Shown one piece after another: positions 26,532 through 35,197 of a stretch of DNA of 64,000 nucleotides (the stretch's first letter is position 1; each line of letters starts with the position of its first letter). Origin of the DNA: Candidatus Marinarcus aquaticus (GTDB taxonomy: Bacteria; Campylobacterota; Campylobacteria; Campylobacterales; Arcobacteraceae); contig NZ_PDKN01000007.1 in NCBI RefSeq assembly GCF_004116335.1, forward strand, positions 1 to 64,000. Reading direction: 5' to 3'. Under the pieces are notes generated by a model, which saw only the letters and a list, made by a program, of their open reading frames with translations, had not been told where the DNA came from and did not search any database. The translations under genes were made by a program, and so were the position numbers.

Positions 26532-27464
26532 TTACTTCTTATAATAGATTAAATTTAAGGACTCAGCAAAGCCTAACATAATAAATACCCTTACAAAAAA
26601 AGAGATCAATGGTTTGCTCAAAGTTTTACCAAGTCTATTTTGTACAAATATATTTAATGCTACTTTATTAGGTATATTCTCAAAATTCAACTGCTGATAA
26701 TAGTATAATACTGAAAAAAAACTAATATACTTGTTTTTAAAATGTGGCATGATATAAAAATGCTTTTTCTTAAAAATTTGTTTAGCGGTATTGTATAAAT
26801 TCCCATATGTAATAAAATTAAGTTCATCAACAAAACTTTTATCTTTTCCTCTTAAAGCAAGATATTGTTTGGCAATTTTTTTATTAAGAAATATATAGGG
26901 TAACCAAAAGAGCTGATAATGGCCTTCATAATAATAGTTATAATGAGGAACCGACATAAAAATCATTCCACCTTTTCTAAGAACTCTTTGCGACTCTTTT
27001 AATACTTGTTGTACATTTTTTACATGCTCAAGTACTTGATTGGAATAGACAACGTCAAACTCTTCATCAACAAACATACTCATATTTTCAGCAAAACCAT
27101 CAAAAATAATCTCATTTGGATTAATTCCAAAGTGAGACAATAATTTAAGAGTAAAGTTAAATCTGCCTTCAAATCCACAATTTTTACCCGGTTCTAAACC
27201 TTTTATATTAAACCCTTCTCGTAGTCCTTCTACTAAAGATATTCCTAAACCACTTCCAACTTCTAAATACTTTAATGATTTTGGAGACTCAGAGATTTTT
27301 GATAATAATCTAGAAAGAACGGTTGAGGGCATAGATTTATTTGCCAAAAAAACAGTATTTATTGTTGCTTCTAAGTTAAATTTATCTCCTCTTAATTTTT
27401 TTCCAAAAGAGAGATCTTGTTTTAAATATTCAAATAAAGACTCTGACAATTCTTCTTTATCCAT
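26532..27464 (-). CDS. Class I SAM-dependent methyltransferase, paralogue A
   Basis: This 310-residue methyltransferase has LKYLEVGSGLGISLVEGL (motif I), VVYSNQVLEHVKNVQQVL and RVLRKGGMIFMSVPHYNYYYEGHY. It is clearly paralogous to the 306-residue protein encoded at 28502-29422: both share EGHY, WLPY, a LxLRG segment and the same length. The two flank the dehydratase gene. GAGGG lies ahead of the ATG. Substrate unknown. Confidence 0.82.
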   Translation of the reverse strand: MDKEELSESLFEYLKQDLSFGKKLRGDKFNLEATINTVFLANKSMPSTVLSRLLSKISESPKSLKYLEVGSGLGISLVEGLREGFNIKGLEPGKNCGFEGRFNFTLKLLSHFGINPNEIIFDGFAENMSMFVDEEFDVVYSNQVLEHVKNVQQVLKESQRVLRKGGMIFMSVPHYNYYYEGHYQLFWLPYIFLNKKIAKQYLALRGKDKSFVDELNFITYGNLYNTAKQIFKKKHFYIMPHFKNKYISFFSVLYYYQQLNFENIPNKVALNIFVQNRLGKTLSKPLISFFVRVFIMLGFAESLNLIYYKK

Positions 27465-27471
27465 GTAACCC

Positions 27472-28500
27472 TCAATGTACTATTTTTTGACCATTTGGAA
27501 GCGTAATAGGTATATCCTTTAACCACATCTGTTTTTCCCATAAAGTCTGATTTTCTTTAAACCACGACACAGTTTTAATTAATCCCTGTTCAAAATCAAT
27601 TTCAGGTTCCCATCCAAGTAACTCTCTGATTTTTTTATAATCACCAGTATGCCGATGAACTTGTCCTGGTCTATCTGTATCAAATTTTTTATTTAATTTT
27701 TCAGGTTTCATTATTGTTAATAACTCATCTGCAATTTCTAAAATAGAGTAACTTTTTCCCGTGGCAATATTGAAAACCTCCCCTTGAACATCTTCTAAAG
27801 GAGCCGTTAAAATCATATCTATGGCTCGACAAGTATCTTCAACATAGACCCAATCCCTGCTTGCCTCACCATTGCCATGAATGCAAAGGGGATCTGCAAT
27901 TAATATATTTGAAATAAATCGAGGAATTAACTTTTCCAAATGTTGTCTTGGTCCATAATTATTAAAAGGCCGGACAATCACTGCAGGAATGTTATAGGTT
28001 ATAAAATATGAATACACCAATCTGTCTGCACCTGCTTTAGCCGCAGCGTATGGAGAGGTTGGATTCAATGGATGATTTTCATCCATTGTGGCTTCTTGTG
28101 CATTTCCATAAACTTCAGAGGTTGATACATGAATAAATTTTTTAACTTTTGTCATATATTTTAAAACGGCATTGGATATAACTTGTGTACCAAGCACATC
28201 GGTCTCAAAGAAATTTTTATTATCTGAGATGGAACGAGTCACATGCGTCTCTGCAGCAAAATGGATTACATAATCAGATTGAGAGACTAAAGACTCAACT
28301 AAACTTGTATTTTTGATATCTCCATACCAAAATTCAAAACGATCACAATTTTGTTTTTCGGGTAAATACTCAATATTCCCTGCATAGGTTAATAAATCCA
28401 AAACAATTATTTTTGAATCGGGATATTTATTATAAATGTAATCAACAAAATTTGAACCTATAAATCCTGCACCACCCGTTATTAAATAGACTTGAGACAT
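27472..28500 (-). CDS. NDP-sugar 4,6-dehydratase (RmlB/LegB-like)
   Basis: The 342-residue extended SDR has the NAD motif YLITGGAGFIGSNFVDYI at the N-terminus, VSTSEVYGNAQE, and the catalytic Tyr-x3-Lys in SPYAAAKAGADRL; RPFNNYGPRQH follows. The family includes dTDP-glucose 4,6-dehydratase and the GDP-GlcNAc dehydratase LegB (Cj1319). No glucose-1-phosphate thymidylyltransferase is in the window, so the nucleotide is undecided. I chose ATG 28500: it has AAGGAGGA just upstream, whereas a longer frame from 28569 overlaps the preceding gene. Confidence 0.88.
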   Translation of the reverse strand: MSQVYLITGGAGFIGSNFVDYIYNKYPDSKIIVLDLLTYAGNIEYLPEKQNCDRFEFWYGDIKNTSLVESLVSQSDYVIHFAAETHVTRSISDNKNFFETDVLGTQVISNAVLKYMTKVKKFIHVSTSEVYGNAQEATMDENHPLNPTSPYAAAKAGADRLVYSYFITYNIPAVIVRPFNNYGPRQHLEKLIPRFISNILIADPLCIHGNGEASRDWVYVEDTCRAIDMILTAPLEDVQGEVFNIATGKSYSILEIADELLTIMKPEKLNKKFDTDRPGQVHRHTGDYKKIRELLGWEPEIDFEQGLIKTVSWFKENQTLWEKQMWLKDIPITLPNGQKIVH

Positions 28501-28501
28501 A

Positions 28502-29422
28502 TTATTCCTCCTTAAAATATATAAAATTAAAAGTTTTTGCAAACCCACAAAACATGAATGTTTTGACAACCACCATAGAAATAAAATAGCTTGCTTTATA
28601 GAGTAAAGGTTGTCTTGATAACTTTTGTGTTACATGAAATTCATTTGATGTTTTTGTTTTAAAAGCAAAGTAAATCAAACCAAAAACAGATAAAAATCCT
28701 GTGATATGGGGATAACAATCATATGTACCATTAGGCATCTCATTTTTAGCAATTTTCATTATCATGTCAGGTCGAGTGAAATTTAACTCTTTTAAATAGG
28801 AAGGATCACGACCTCTAAGTTTTAAATACAATCTTGCCATCTTTTTATTTCGAAGCAGATAAGGAAGCCATAAAATATCGTAATGCCCTTCATAAAACGA
28901 GTCATAATTTGGTATATTCATATACATAACCCCACCTCTTTTTAATACGCGATAAGACTCTTTCAATGCTTCTCTTACACTCTTTACATGTTCTAAAACT
29001 GCAATACTAAAAACAAAATCATAACTTTCATCTGAGAAAGGCAAATTTTCAACAACTGAATCAATCAACTTATCTTCAGGATCTTTTATTCCATTGGCTA
29101 TCATAAGATTCAAACATGCTTGATATCTGCCTTTGATTTCATCATCACATGAAGGTTCAATACCATTTATATCATAGCCTGCTTTGAGAGAATTAATTAA
29201 ATTTCCTCCCAATCCTACACCTATCTCCAAATATTTAATTTCTTTATATACAGAAGGGTTGAATTTTTTAAATCGATGAGTCTCAAAAACATATTTAATC
29301 CCATTTAAAATATTTTCAACATTATTAAGTTTACTATTAATGCTATATTTTTTTCTAAATGACTTTAATCCTTTTTCAATTTCACTTTTTATAGAGTCAG
29401 GTATTATAAACTCAGATTCCAT
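28502..29422 (-). CDS. Class I SAM-dependent methyltransferase, paralogue B
   Basis: The 306-residue protein has motif I LEIGVGLGGNLINSL, then FSIAVLEHVKSVREAL and RVLKRGGVMYMNIPNYDSF. It is a paralogue of the protein encoded at 26532-27464, apparently from a duplication now separated by the dehydratase gene. It overlaps the upstream WbqC gene by 11 bases. Substrate unknown. Confidence 0.82.
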   Translation of the reverse strand: MESEFIIPDSIKSEIEKGLKSFRKKYSINSKLNNVENILNGIKYVFETHRFKKFNPSVYKEIKYLEIGVGLGGNLINSLKAGYDINGIEPSCDDEIKGRYQACLNLMIANGIKDPEDKLIDSVVENLPFSDESYDFVFSIAVLEHVKSVREALKESYRVLKRGGVMYMNIPNYDSFYEGHYDILWLPYLLRNKKMARLYLKLRGRDPSYLKELNFTRPDMIMKIAKNEMPNGTYDCYPHITGFLSVFGLIYFAFKTKTSNEFHVTQKLSRQPLLYKASYFISMVVVKTFMFCGFAKTFNFIYFKEE

Positions 29423-30095
29423 ACACGCCCTTTTGTATTATATTACGACTCTCTTTCCCGCAATGAAATAATAAATCAAGAACAGATAGATATGGAATAA
29501 ACTCACCATAAAACTGCTCATATGGTACGCAATTAAAATTCTGAAATTTAACCTCTATCCCCTTTTCTTGAAATTTTTTTACATTAATATAACTATTTGC
29601 TGATTGTCCACTATAATACAACTGCGCATTTAATTCTTGACAAATATTAATTAAACGCTCATTCTTATCTCCACTAATATTCATTTCAGAAGAACGATAA
29701 AACTTTGTTTTGAACTCTAAATAAGAAGAGATGGTTTTAATTATATCTATACAAATTTCAGAAAGAAATTTTTTCTCATTGAGTATTACTTTTTCAAAAA
29801 GTGGAAATATCTCATCAAAATATTTAGCCTTATGATAATAGTTAATAATGGTTTTCAAATGTTTTTTTTGCCAACCTGGTATCGCAGTTACCTCATTGAT
29901 AAGCTCTTTATATTTGTATGAGACAGGGATGGTCAACCATAAAGCTCCTTGTGGCGTTTTGATTCTGTTTCTATTTCTCCAATCATTTTTTGTATATTGA
30001 ACATCATCATAAAATACAAACTTTTCTACATTTGCTATTTGTTCAAAATAACCAATCCAAGGAATATAAGATGGCTGTAAAATGGCTACATTCAT
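29412..30095 (-). CDS. WbqC-like family protein
   Basis: The 227-residue protein opens with NVAILQPSYIPWIGYFEQI and has FYDDVQYTKNDWRNRNRIKTP, hallmarks of the WbqC family found in O-antigen and glycopeptide gene clusters. The biochemical role is not firmly established. It overlaps the upstream methyltransferase by 4 bases (ATGA), suggesting they act on the same sugar. Confidence 0.85.
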   Translation of the reverse strand: MNVAILQPSYIPWIGYFEQIANVEKFVFYDDVQYTKNDWRNRNRIKTPQGALWLTIPVSYKYKELINEVTAIPGWQKKHLKTIINYYHKAKYFDEIFPLFEKVILNEKKFLSEICIDIIKTISSYLEFKTKFYRSSEMNISGDKNERLINICQELNAQLYYSGQSANSYINVKKFQEKGIEVKFQNFNCVPYEQFYGEFIPYLSVLDLLFHCGKESRNIIQKGVYGI

Positions 30096-31231
30096 ATGCC
30101 ATACCCAATAACGGAATCTAAATTAACTTTTTCTTTCATTCTTAAAATACCATCAGGACCTGCACATAATAAAACTCTGTCAACTGTTTTTGCCTTAGCA
30201 ATATCAAAACTTTCAATTTTTGAATCTAAAAAAGTTTCTCCTATTTTATATGCATTATCATCAAAGATTATTTTTAAAAGTTTAAGATCATACCCGCTTT
30301 GTGAAATTAACATGGCAGCAGTTGTACCAGCACCATAAATGGCTAATGTCATTCCAGCATCACTGCATTCAGACAATTCAGAAATTATCTGTTTCCATTG
30401 TGTAATAATGGTTCTATTTTTCAGAAATATTCTTTGGGTATCAATCGTAAACTCACTTGACTGATCTCTTTTTTCAAATAAAACGCGAGTTAAATTTCCA
30501 TTATTATCCATTTTAATTGGGAATAGGCCATTTTTTGCTGCAATGAAACACAGATGCTCATAATCATAAAGGTATGGATGATCTGCAAAGTAGAACTGAA
30601 AAGGTGTTTGTTCAAAAATAGCTATTTGTACACTTAAAACACCTCCTATATTTAACAGTTTTCCTGCATCTTGAATTAAAATTGCAGGAGAAACTCGATT
30701 TAGAATTGTATGCATTGCAATTAGATCATATTTTTCTGTTTTAAAAAGATCATAATTATATTTATCAAGAATAAATTGTGCGGAAGGTGCACTTTGTTGA
30801 GCTATTTCTATAGATTTTTCACTGGGGTCAACACCAATGGCTTTCCAATTTGGATATTTTTCTAAGAACGCTTTTTCAAATTTTCCTTTACCGCACCCTA
30901 TATCCAGAAGAGTACCGGTTGTTTTAAAGTCATGTGCCAAAACAAAATCATTTAAAACCTCTACAAAATTCTTATTAAAAGCAAAATTAACAAAATCATA
31001 ATTTGAATCTTTTAATTTTGCGGAATAAGTAGATTTATAATAATTGTCGCCTAACATATCTAAAGGAGATGTTATGGTTTTTATAAATCCACAATGTTGA
31101 CACTCTTCTCTTCTTAAAGGAATGCTGTTTTGAACAATCTCTCCGCCAGAGCATACTGATGGTAATTGATTATCTAAAATTAATTTAAAACTTTTATTCC
31201 CACAAATATCACACACTTGTTTTTGATTCAT
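30092..31231 (-). CDS. C-methyltransferase-like protein with N-terminal zinc domain
   Basis: The 379-residue protein has three parts. A zinc-binding N-terminus carries CDICGNKSF and CQHCGF. A SAM domain has LLDIGCGKGKFEKAF at about residue 107. A C-terminal Rossmann-like part has LAIYGAGTTAAMLIS. This resembles the sugar C-methyltransferase family (TylCIII/NovU type), which methylates 4-keto nucleotide sugars. The usual C-terminal domain is shorter here, so an O-methyltransferase cannot be excluded. AAGGAAAG precedes the ATG. Confidence 0.8.
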   Translation of the reverse strand: MNQKQVCDICGNKSFKLILDNQLPSVCSGGEIVQNSIPLRREECQHCGFIKTITSPLDMLGDNYYKSTYSAKLKDSNYDFVNFAFNKNFVEVLNDFVLAHDFKTTGTLLDIGCGKGKFEKAFLEKYPNWKAIGVDPSEKSIEIAQQSAPSAQFILDKYNYDLFKTEKYDLIAMHTILNRVSPAILIQDAGKLLNIGGVLSVQIAIFEQTPFQFYFADHPYLYDYEHLCFIAAKNGLFPIKMDNNGNLTRVLFEKRDQSSEFTIDTQRIFLKNRTIITQWKQIISELSECSDAGMTLAIYGAGTTAAMLISQSGYDLKLLKIIFDDNAYKIGETFLDSKIESFDIAKAKTVDRVLLCAGPDGILRMKEKVNLDSVIGYGI

Positions 31232-31828
31232 TTACTTTCCTTTTTTTGTATCAAATGGTCCATAATAAGACTCCAAATAGGGACTATCAATTATATTCCA
31301 TTTTGAAAAATTTTTTAAAATATATGTTACACATTCTTCAATTTTTATAGCTAAAAATTTTCTTAACTCCGCATCAGTATTTGAAGTTAAAGCATACGCT
31401 TTTTGATAGATAATATCTCCTTCATCAACTACTTCTGTCATATGATGTGCTGTAATTCCACACTCTTTTTCTTTATTAAAAAGCATCCATCGCGTGGGGG
31501 TAGGCCCCTTATAAGAAGGGAGTAAAGAGGGGTGAATATTAATATTATAGTGTGCACTTTGTAAATGCTCTTTTTTAAATAATCTATGATAAGAGACAAT
31601 AAGATTAACATCTGCCCTGTTTTTAATACTCCAAGAACAATTTTTATCTATATACTGCACATCAATACAATTTCTTTTTGCTAATTCATCAATTTGTTCT
31701 AACTCATAATAGGGATAGGGGTTTGGTTCTTTACGAGTATATAAGCACTGAATTTTTATGCCCTTTTGTAATAATATCTCTAAAGCATTGTTCCCATAAC
31801 CAGTAAGAGCAAAAAGATTAACTATCAT
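31232..31828 (-). CDS. Sugar N-formyltransferase candidate
   Basis: The 198-residue protein consists of little more than the catalytic formyltransferase domain. The full triad is visible: Asn97 and His99 in NINIHPSLLPSYKG, and Asp135 in EVVDEGDII. It lacks the longer C-terminal domain of methionyl-tRNA formyltransferase, so an amino sugar or amino acid conjugate is a likelier acceptor. I chose ATG 31828 (MIVNLFALTG) with GGTGG upstream, not the longer frame from 31957 that overlaps the radical SAM gene. It overlaps that gene by 11 bases. Confidence 0.85.
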   Translation of the reverse strand: MIVNLFALTGYGNNALEILLQKGIKIQCLYTRKEPNPYPYYELEQIDELAKRNCIDVQYIDKNCSWSIKNRADVNLIVSYHRLFKKEHLQSAHYNINIHPSLLPSYKGPTPTRWMLFNKEKECGITAHHMTEVVDEGDIIYQKAYALTSNTDAELRKFLAIKIEECVTYILKNFSKWNIIDSPYLESYYGPFDTKKGK

Positions 31829-32807
31829 TTTTCCACCAAAAAGGTCTGGCTTCTTTTTTTTCTTCAATATTTTTATTTTTATGATACGTTGCCCCAACCA
31901 CTTGCCAATCTGGACAAGTTTTACAAATATCAGGTATATCATTCCATCTGTTTTCAATATGTGGTTTTCTTACAATTTCATTATGTCGAGCCCATAATTC
32001 TACTAAAGAAAACTCTTGCACATTTCCAACAACACATCGCCCTGAATAATCCACTGCACAAGTGACCACATTCCCATCTTGATGAATTGCCATTGTATTA
32101 TTTGCCCAAGGACAGGCTATTCTAAACTCATTACTATAATCTAAATTTTGGGCAACTACTTCACCCGAATTGGTCCAAGAGAACATTGCACGTGTTTTGA
32201 CTTCAGCCCCTCTTTCTTCCCAATAAGATTGAAACATTTCAACTTCATGTTCATTCTCTTCCATCACAGAGTATTGACATTGTATGACAGGAAATTCTAA
32301 ATTTAACTCCTCTTTTCGAAGTAAAAGTTTTTCAACTGCGGCATAAATCTTATCTCGGTCTCCTCCTACTCTGATTTTTTCAAATGTCTCTTTTGTAAAT
32401 CCATCTAAAGAGAGGATAAATCGTTTTAATCCTGATGTTAATATTTCATCAATCCAATTATCTCTCTCTAAAAGTCGACCATTTGAATTAAGAACCAAAT
32501 TACTTAATCCTTTATCTCTGGCATAACGTAAACGTTCAAATAACTTCTCTCTTAAAGTAAAAGCCTCCCCATAAAAAGTAGGCCAAACTTCTGTATTTGG
32601 AGCTATTTCTGAGAGTTCATCTATGATTTTTTTATACACTTCATCTTTCATATGGACTTTAGGTCTTTCCATAATACGATGGTTACAATGAATACACTTT
32701 TGATTACATACAGATGTGGTTTCAATAATTAATTGAGGAGGAAATTCCCAATTTTTAAGATTTCTTTCAATTTTTAATAATTTATCTTTTTGATCTTTCG
32801 TCAACAT
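31818..32807 (-). CDS. Radical SAM/SPASM domain protein
   Basis: The 329-residue protein has CxxxCxxC in TTSVCNQKCIHCNHR near its N-terminus, and a C-terminal SPASM region with Cys in RIACPWANN, VVTCAVDYSGRC and DICKTCPDWQ that would bind auxiliary Fe-S clusters. SPASM enzymes include carbohydrate oxidoreductases and peptide modifiers. In glycan loci they often act on sugars or on attached groups. ATG 32807 with AAGGA upstream is preferred to a frame extended to 32888. Confidence 0.87.
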   Translation of the reverse strand: MLTKDQKDKLLKIERNLKNWEFPPQLIIETTSVCNQKCIHCNHRIMERPKVHMKDEVYKKIIDELSEIAPNTEVWPTFYGEAFTLREKLFERLRYARDKGLSNLVLNSNGRLLERDNWIDEILTSGLKRFILSLDGFTKETFEKIRVGGDRDKIYAAVEKLLLRKEELNLEFPVIQCQYSVMEENEHEVEMFQSYWEERGAEVKTRAMFSWTNSGEVVAQNLDYSNEFRIACPWANNTMAIHQDGNVVTCAVDYSGRCVVGNVQEFSLVELWARHNEIVRKPHIENRWNDIPDICKTCPDWQVVGATYHKNKNIEEKKEARPFWWKNDS

Positions 32808-32808
32808 T

Positions 32809-34080
32809 TTAATCCTTATTAATAACTTTATTAATAATTGCACGATATGCTTCAATATTATCATTAATACGACGATAAGCATATTCATGAGTCGCTTTTA
32901 AAGTCTCTTCTAATGTTTGTTTATTGTTGATTACTTTTAAAATATCTTCTTTCAAGTTATTCATATTGGTATTTATAACGTATGGTTGTTGAAAAAAATC
33001 TTCATAATACTCTGGAATCAAGAATTGATAAAGACTCATTAAACTTTCATCAATCATTGTCAAAACAACGTTACCTTTAGCTAAAGCTTCAAACGTGGTA
33101 AAACTAGGAAAACCATTACTTACTTGTTCTATTACAATATGACTTGTATTCATTTTTTCCAGTACTTCGTCTCTTGAAACATTATAAATCATTTCATATT
33201 CAATAAGATCGGTTTCTTCACAAACAGTTTTAAGTGCTTTTTCTATAATATGAGACCCTTTTCTTATGCCATGATTTGCAAAATGTACAATTTTAATTTT
33301 CTCATTGATTTTTTTATTCACAAGTTGTTCATAGGGCAAAATATGCATATTAAAAGTCAGCACATCAAGTTTCGGAAGGTATATCAGATAATCAGTATTT
33401 CCAATAACATAATTCGCATACTTACTCCACCAATAATTTCTCTTAATTTTTATAAAATCATTTGCAAAATAAGTTTTATTGAATCCCATTAAACCAACTT
33501 TATGAAAAAGATTGTGAGTTCTTATAAAATCGGTTCTGTCTTCTCCAAAAGAATACATAATCAGCTTTTTTTTAAATATTTGATAAATAATAGGCTCAAA
33601 TCGCCAAAATATAGTTCTATTTAAAAAACCTCCATCAAAATAGAGGTGCAGTATATCAAAATTACGTATTGCCCATAAAAAAGCAAAATATCGTCCTAAT
33701 AATAAAGGAAATCTGCGACTTATAAATGAAGGTGCAATATTTTCAATTGTTTTTACATCAAGATCTGGTACAACATGCCCATTGTCTTTAAATGTAAAAT
33801 AGGTTACATCGTGAGTAGATTCAAGTTCTTTTGCAAAAAGTTTCAGCGTAATAATAAAATGTGTACCAAATAACATTCGACACTTTTTTGAGAATCTGAG
33901 TTTTGTTTCAAAAAATAAATAGAGTAAACAAAGCAAGACGATAGGAAAAGCAAGAAGAGAAACAAAAATTCCAATCAATTTATATTTTAATTCATTTAAC
34001 CAATAAAACGGTGGTTCAAAATCATCAAATAAAACAAACCATCCTCTTTGATTCATATATGTTTTAAATTTATTATCCAT
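32809..34080 (-). CDS. Putative GT-B glycosyltransferase with N-terminal membrane segment
   Basis: The 423-residue protein has one clear hydrophobic helix at about residues 34-57 (IGIFVSLLAFPIVLLCLLYLFF). The C-terminal half resembles a GT-B donor domain: KIVHFANHGIRKGSHII, then VIEQVSNGFPSFTTFEALAKG. A conserved-looking FDILHLYFDGG lies in the middle. The family is not recognised with certainty. It is sandwiched between a GT4 gene and the radical SAM gene with overlaps or 1-base gaps. Confidence 0.6.
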   Translation of the reverse strand: MDNKFKTYMNQRGWFVLFDDFEPPFYWLNELKYKLIGIFVSLLAFPIVLLCLLYLFFETKLRFSKKCRMLFGTHFIITLKLFAKELESTHDVTYFTFKDNGHVVPDLDVKTIENIAPSFISRRFPLLLGRYFAFLWAIRNFDILHLYFDGGFLNRTIFWRFEPIIYQIFKKKLIMYSFGEDRTDFIRTHNLFHKVGLMGFNKTYFANDFIKIKRNYWWSKYANYVIGNTDYLIYLPKLDVLTFNMHILPYEQLVNKKINEKIKIVHFANHGIRKGSHIIEKALKTVCEETDLIEYEMIYNVSRDEVLEKMNTSHIVIEQVSNGFPSFTTFEALAKGNVVLTMIDESLMSLYQFLIPEYYEDFFQQPYVINTNMNNLKEDILKVINNKQTLEETLKATHEYAYRRINDNIEAYRAIINKVINKD

Positions 34081-35197
34081 TATATACCTTATTAATAACC
34101 CTTAAAAACTCTTCACCTATTTTTGAAATCTGAAACCTTTGAACACTTATTTTCCCATTATTTGATAAAATTTGAGCATAACTTTTATCTTCAAGTATTT
34201 TTTTAATCGCTTGAATAAAAGTTTCAGGTTGCGCCAATTCACACAGTAATCCATTTTTTTTATTCTCTATCAACTCTTTAATGACCTCTAAATTTGAAGC
34301 TACAATAGGAACACCTACAGATAATGCTTCTAAAATTGAATTCCCTAACCCTTCATATAACGAAGGAAATAAAAATAATTCAGATTTTTCTAAATACGGA
34401 TAAATATTTTCCACATTACCTGGCAATAAAACTCTATTCTCAAGAGATAATTTGTTAATTTTTTTAAGCAAACTTTCTCTTAATGGACCATCTCCTAAGA
34501 TGCACAAATTTACATCTTCGTATTCATCTGCTATATGTGAAAAAAGTTCTAAAACAAACAAATGATTTTTTTGTTCCGTCATTCTTCCAATAGACAATAT
34601 CACTCTTCGATTAAAAAAAGTTTCATGTTTACAATCTTTTTGAGAGAGTTGTTCAACTCTTTTAAAATTCACAGGATTATATACTTGAAAAATTTTTTTT
34701 GTATCAATTGCATACTTTTCAATTAAATCTTTTTTCACATTTTTAGACAATGCAATTACCCCATCTGCTTGATTATAAAAATACGTAATCATTTCATGAT
34801 TTACTGAAGGATAATCGATTTTTTGAAGATGATCAGACAATACAACTCTGCTTGAAACCAACGTTGTTTTATTATGCATTTTACCCGACATAACCGCCAA
34901 GTAGTTGGTAAATAAATCTATAAATCCAATGATTACATCAAAATGTGGTACCACTTCTTTTAATTTTTCTAAAACTACAAAAATGTTAGTAGCAATGCTC
35001 TGCTGTTCATTAATGGCTCCATAAATTAAAAACTCTTCAAACCAATTATGATACATATTCTTTTTAATCGAAAAAAGAGCTACTTCATACCCTTGTTTTT
35101 TAATATATTTCATTTGTTCAAACAATACTTTTTGTGCTCCACCAAAAGCAAGCGTATCTACAATAAATAATATTTTAGGCTTCACTGAATATCCCAT
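34073..35197 (-). CDS. Glycosyltransferase family 4 protein
   Basis: The 374-residue GT-B protein has ILFIVDTLAFGGAQKVL at the N-terminus, RVILSIGRMTEQKNH at the start of the donor domain, and LFLFPSLYEGLGNSILEALS, the E-x7-E motif of retaining GT4 enzymes. The ATG at 35197 gives the coordinates used. A GTG at 35185 would give a GTGA overlap with the upstream stop and has GGGA 7 bases ahead, so it may be the true start. Donor sugar unknown. Confidence 0.88.
   Translation of the reverse strand: MGYSVKPKILFIVDTLAFGGAQKVLFEQMKYIKKQGYEVALFSIKKNMYHNWFEEFLIYGAINEQQSIATNIFVVLEKLKEVVPHFDVIIGFIDLFTNYLAVMSGKMHNKTTLVSSRVVLSDHLQKIDYPSVNHEMITYFYNQADGVIALSKNVKKDLIEKYAIDTKKIFQVYNPVNFKRVEQLSQKDCKHETFFNRRVILSIGRMTEQKNHLFVLELFSHIADEYEDVNLCILGDGPLRESLLKKINKLSLENRVLLPGNVENIYPYLEKSELFLFPSLYEGLGNSILEALSVGVPIVASNLEVIKELIENKKNGLLCELAQPETFIQAIKKILEDKSYAQILSNNGKISVQRFQISKIGEEFLRVINKVYNG

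Noticed and set aside
28501-28569. Longer N-terminus for the 4,6-dehydratase
   Set aside because: The added residues overlap the upstream methyltransferase gene; AAGGAGGA directly precedes ATG 28500.
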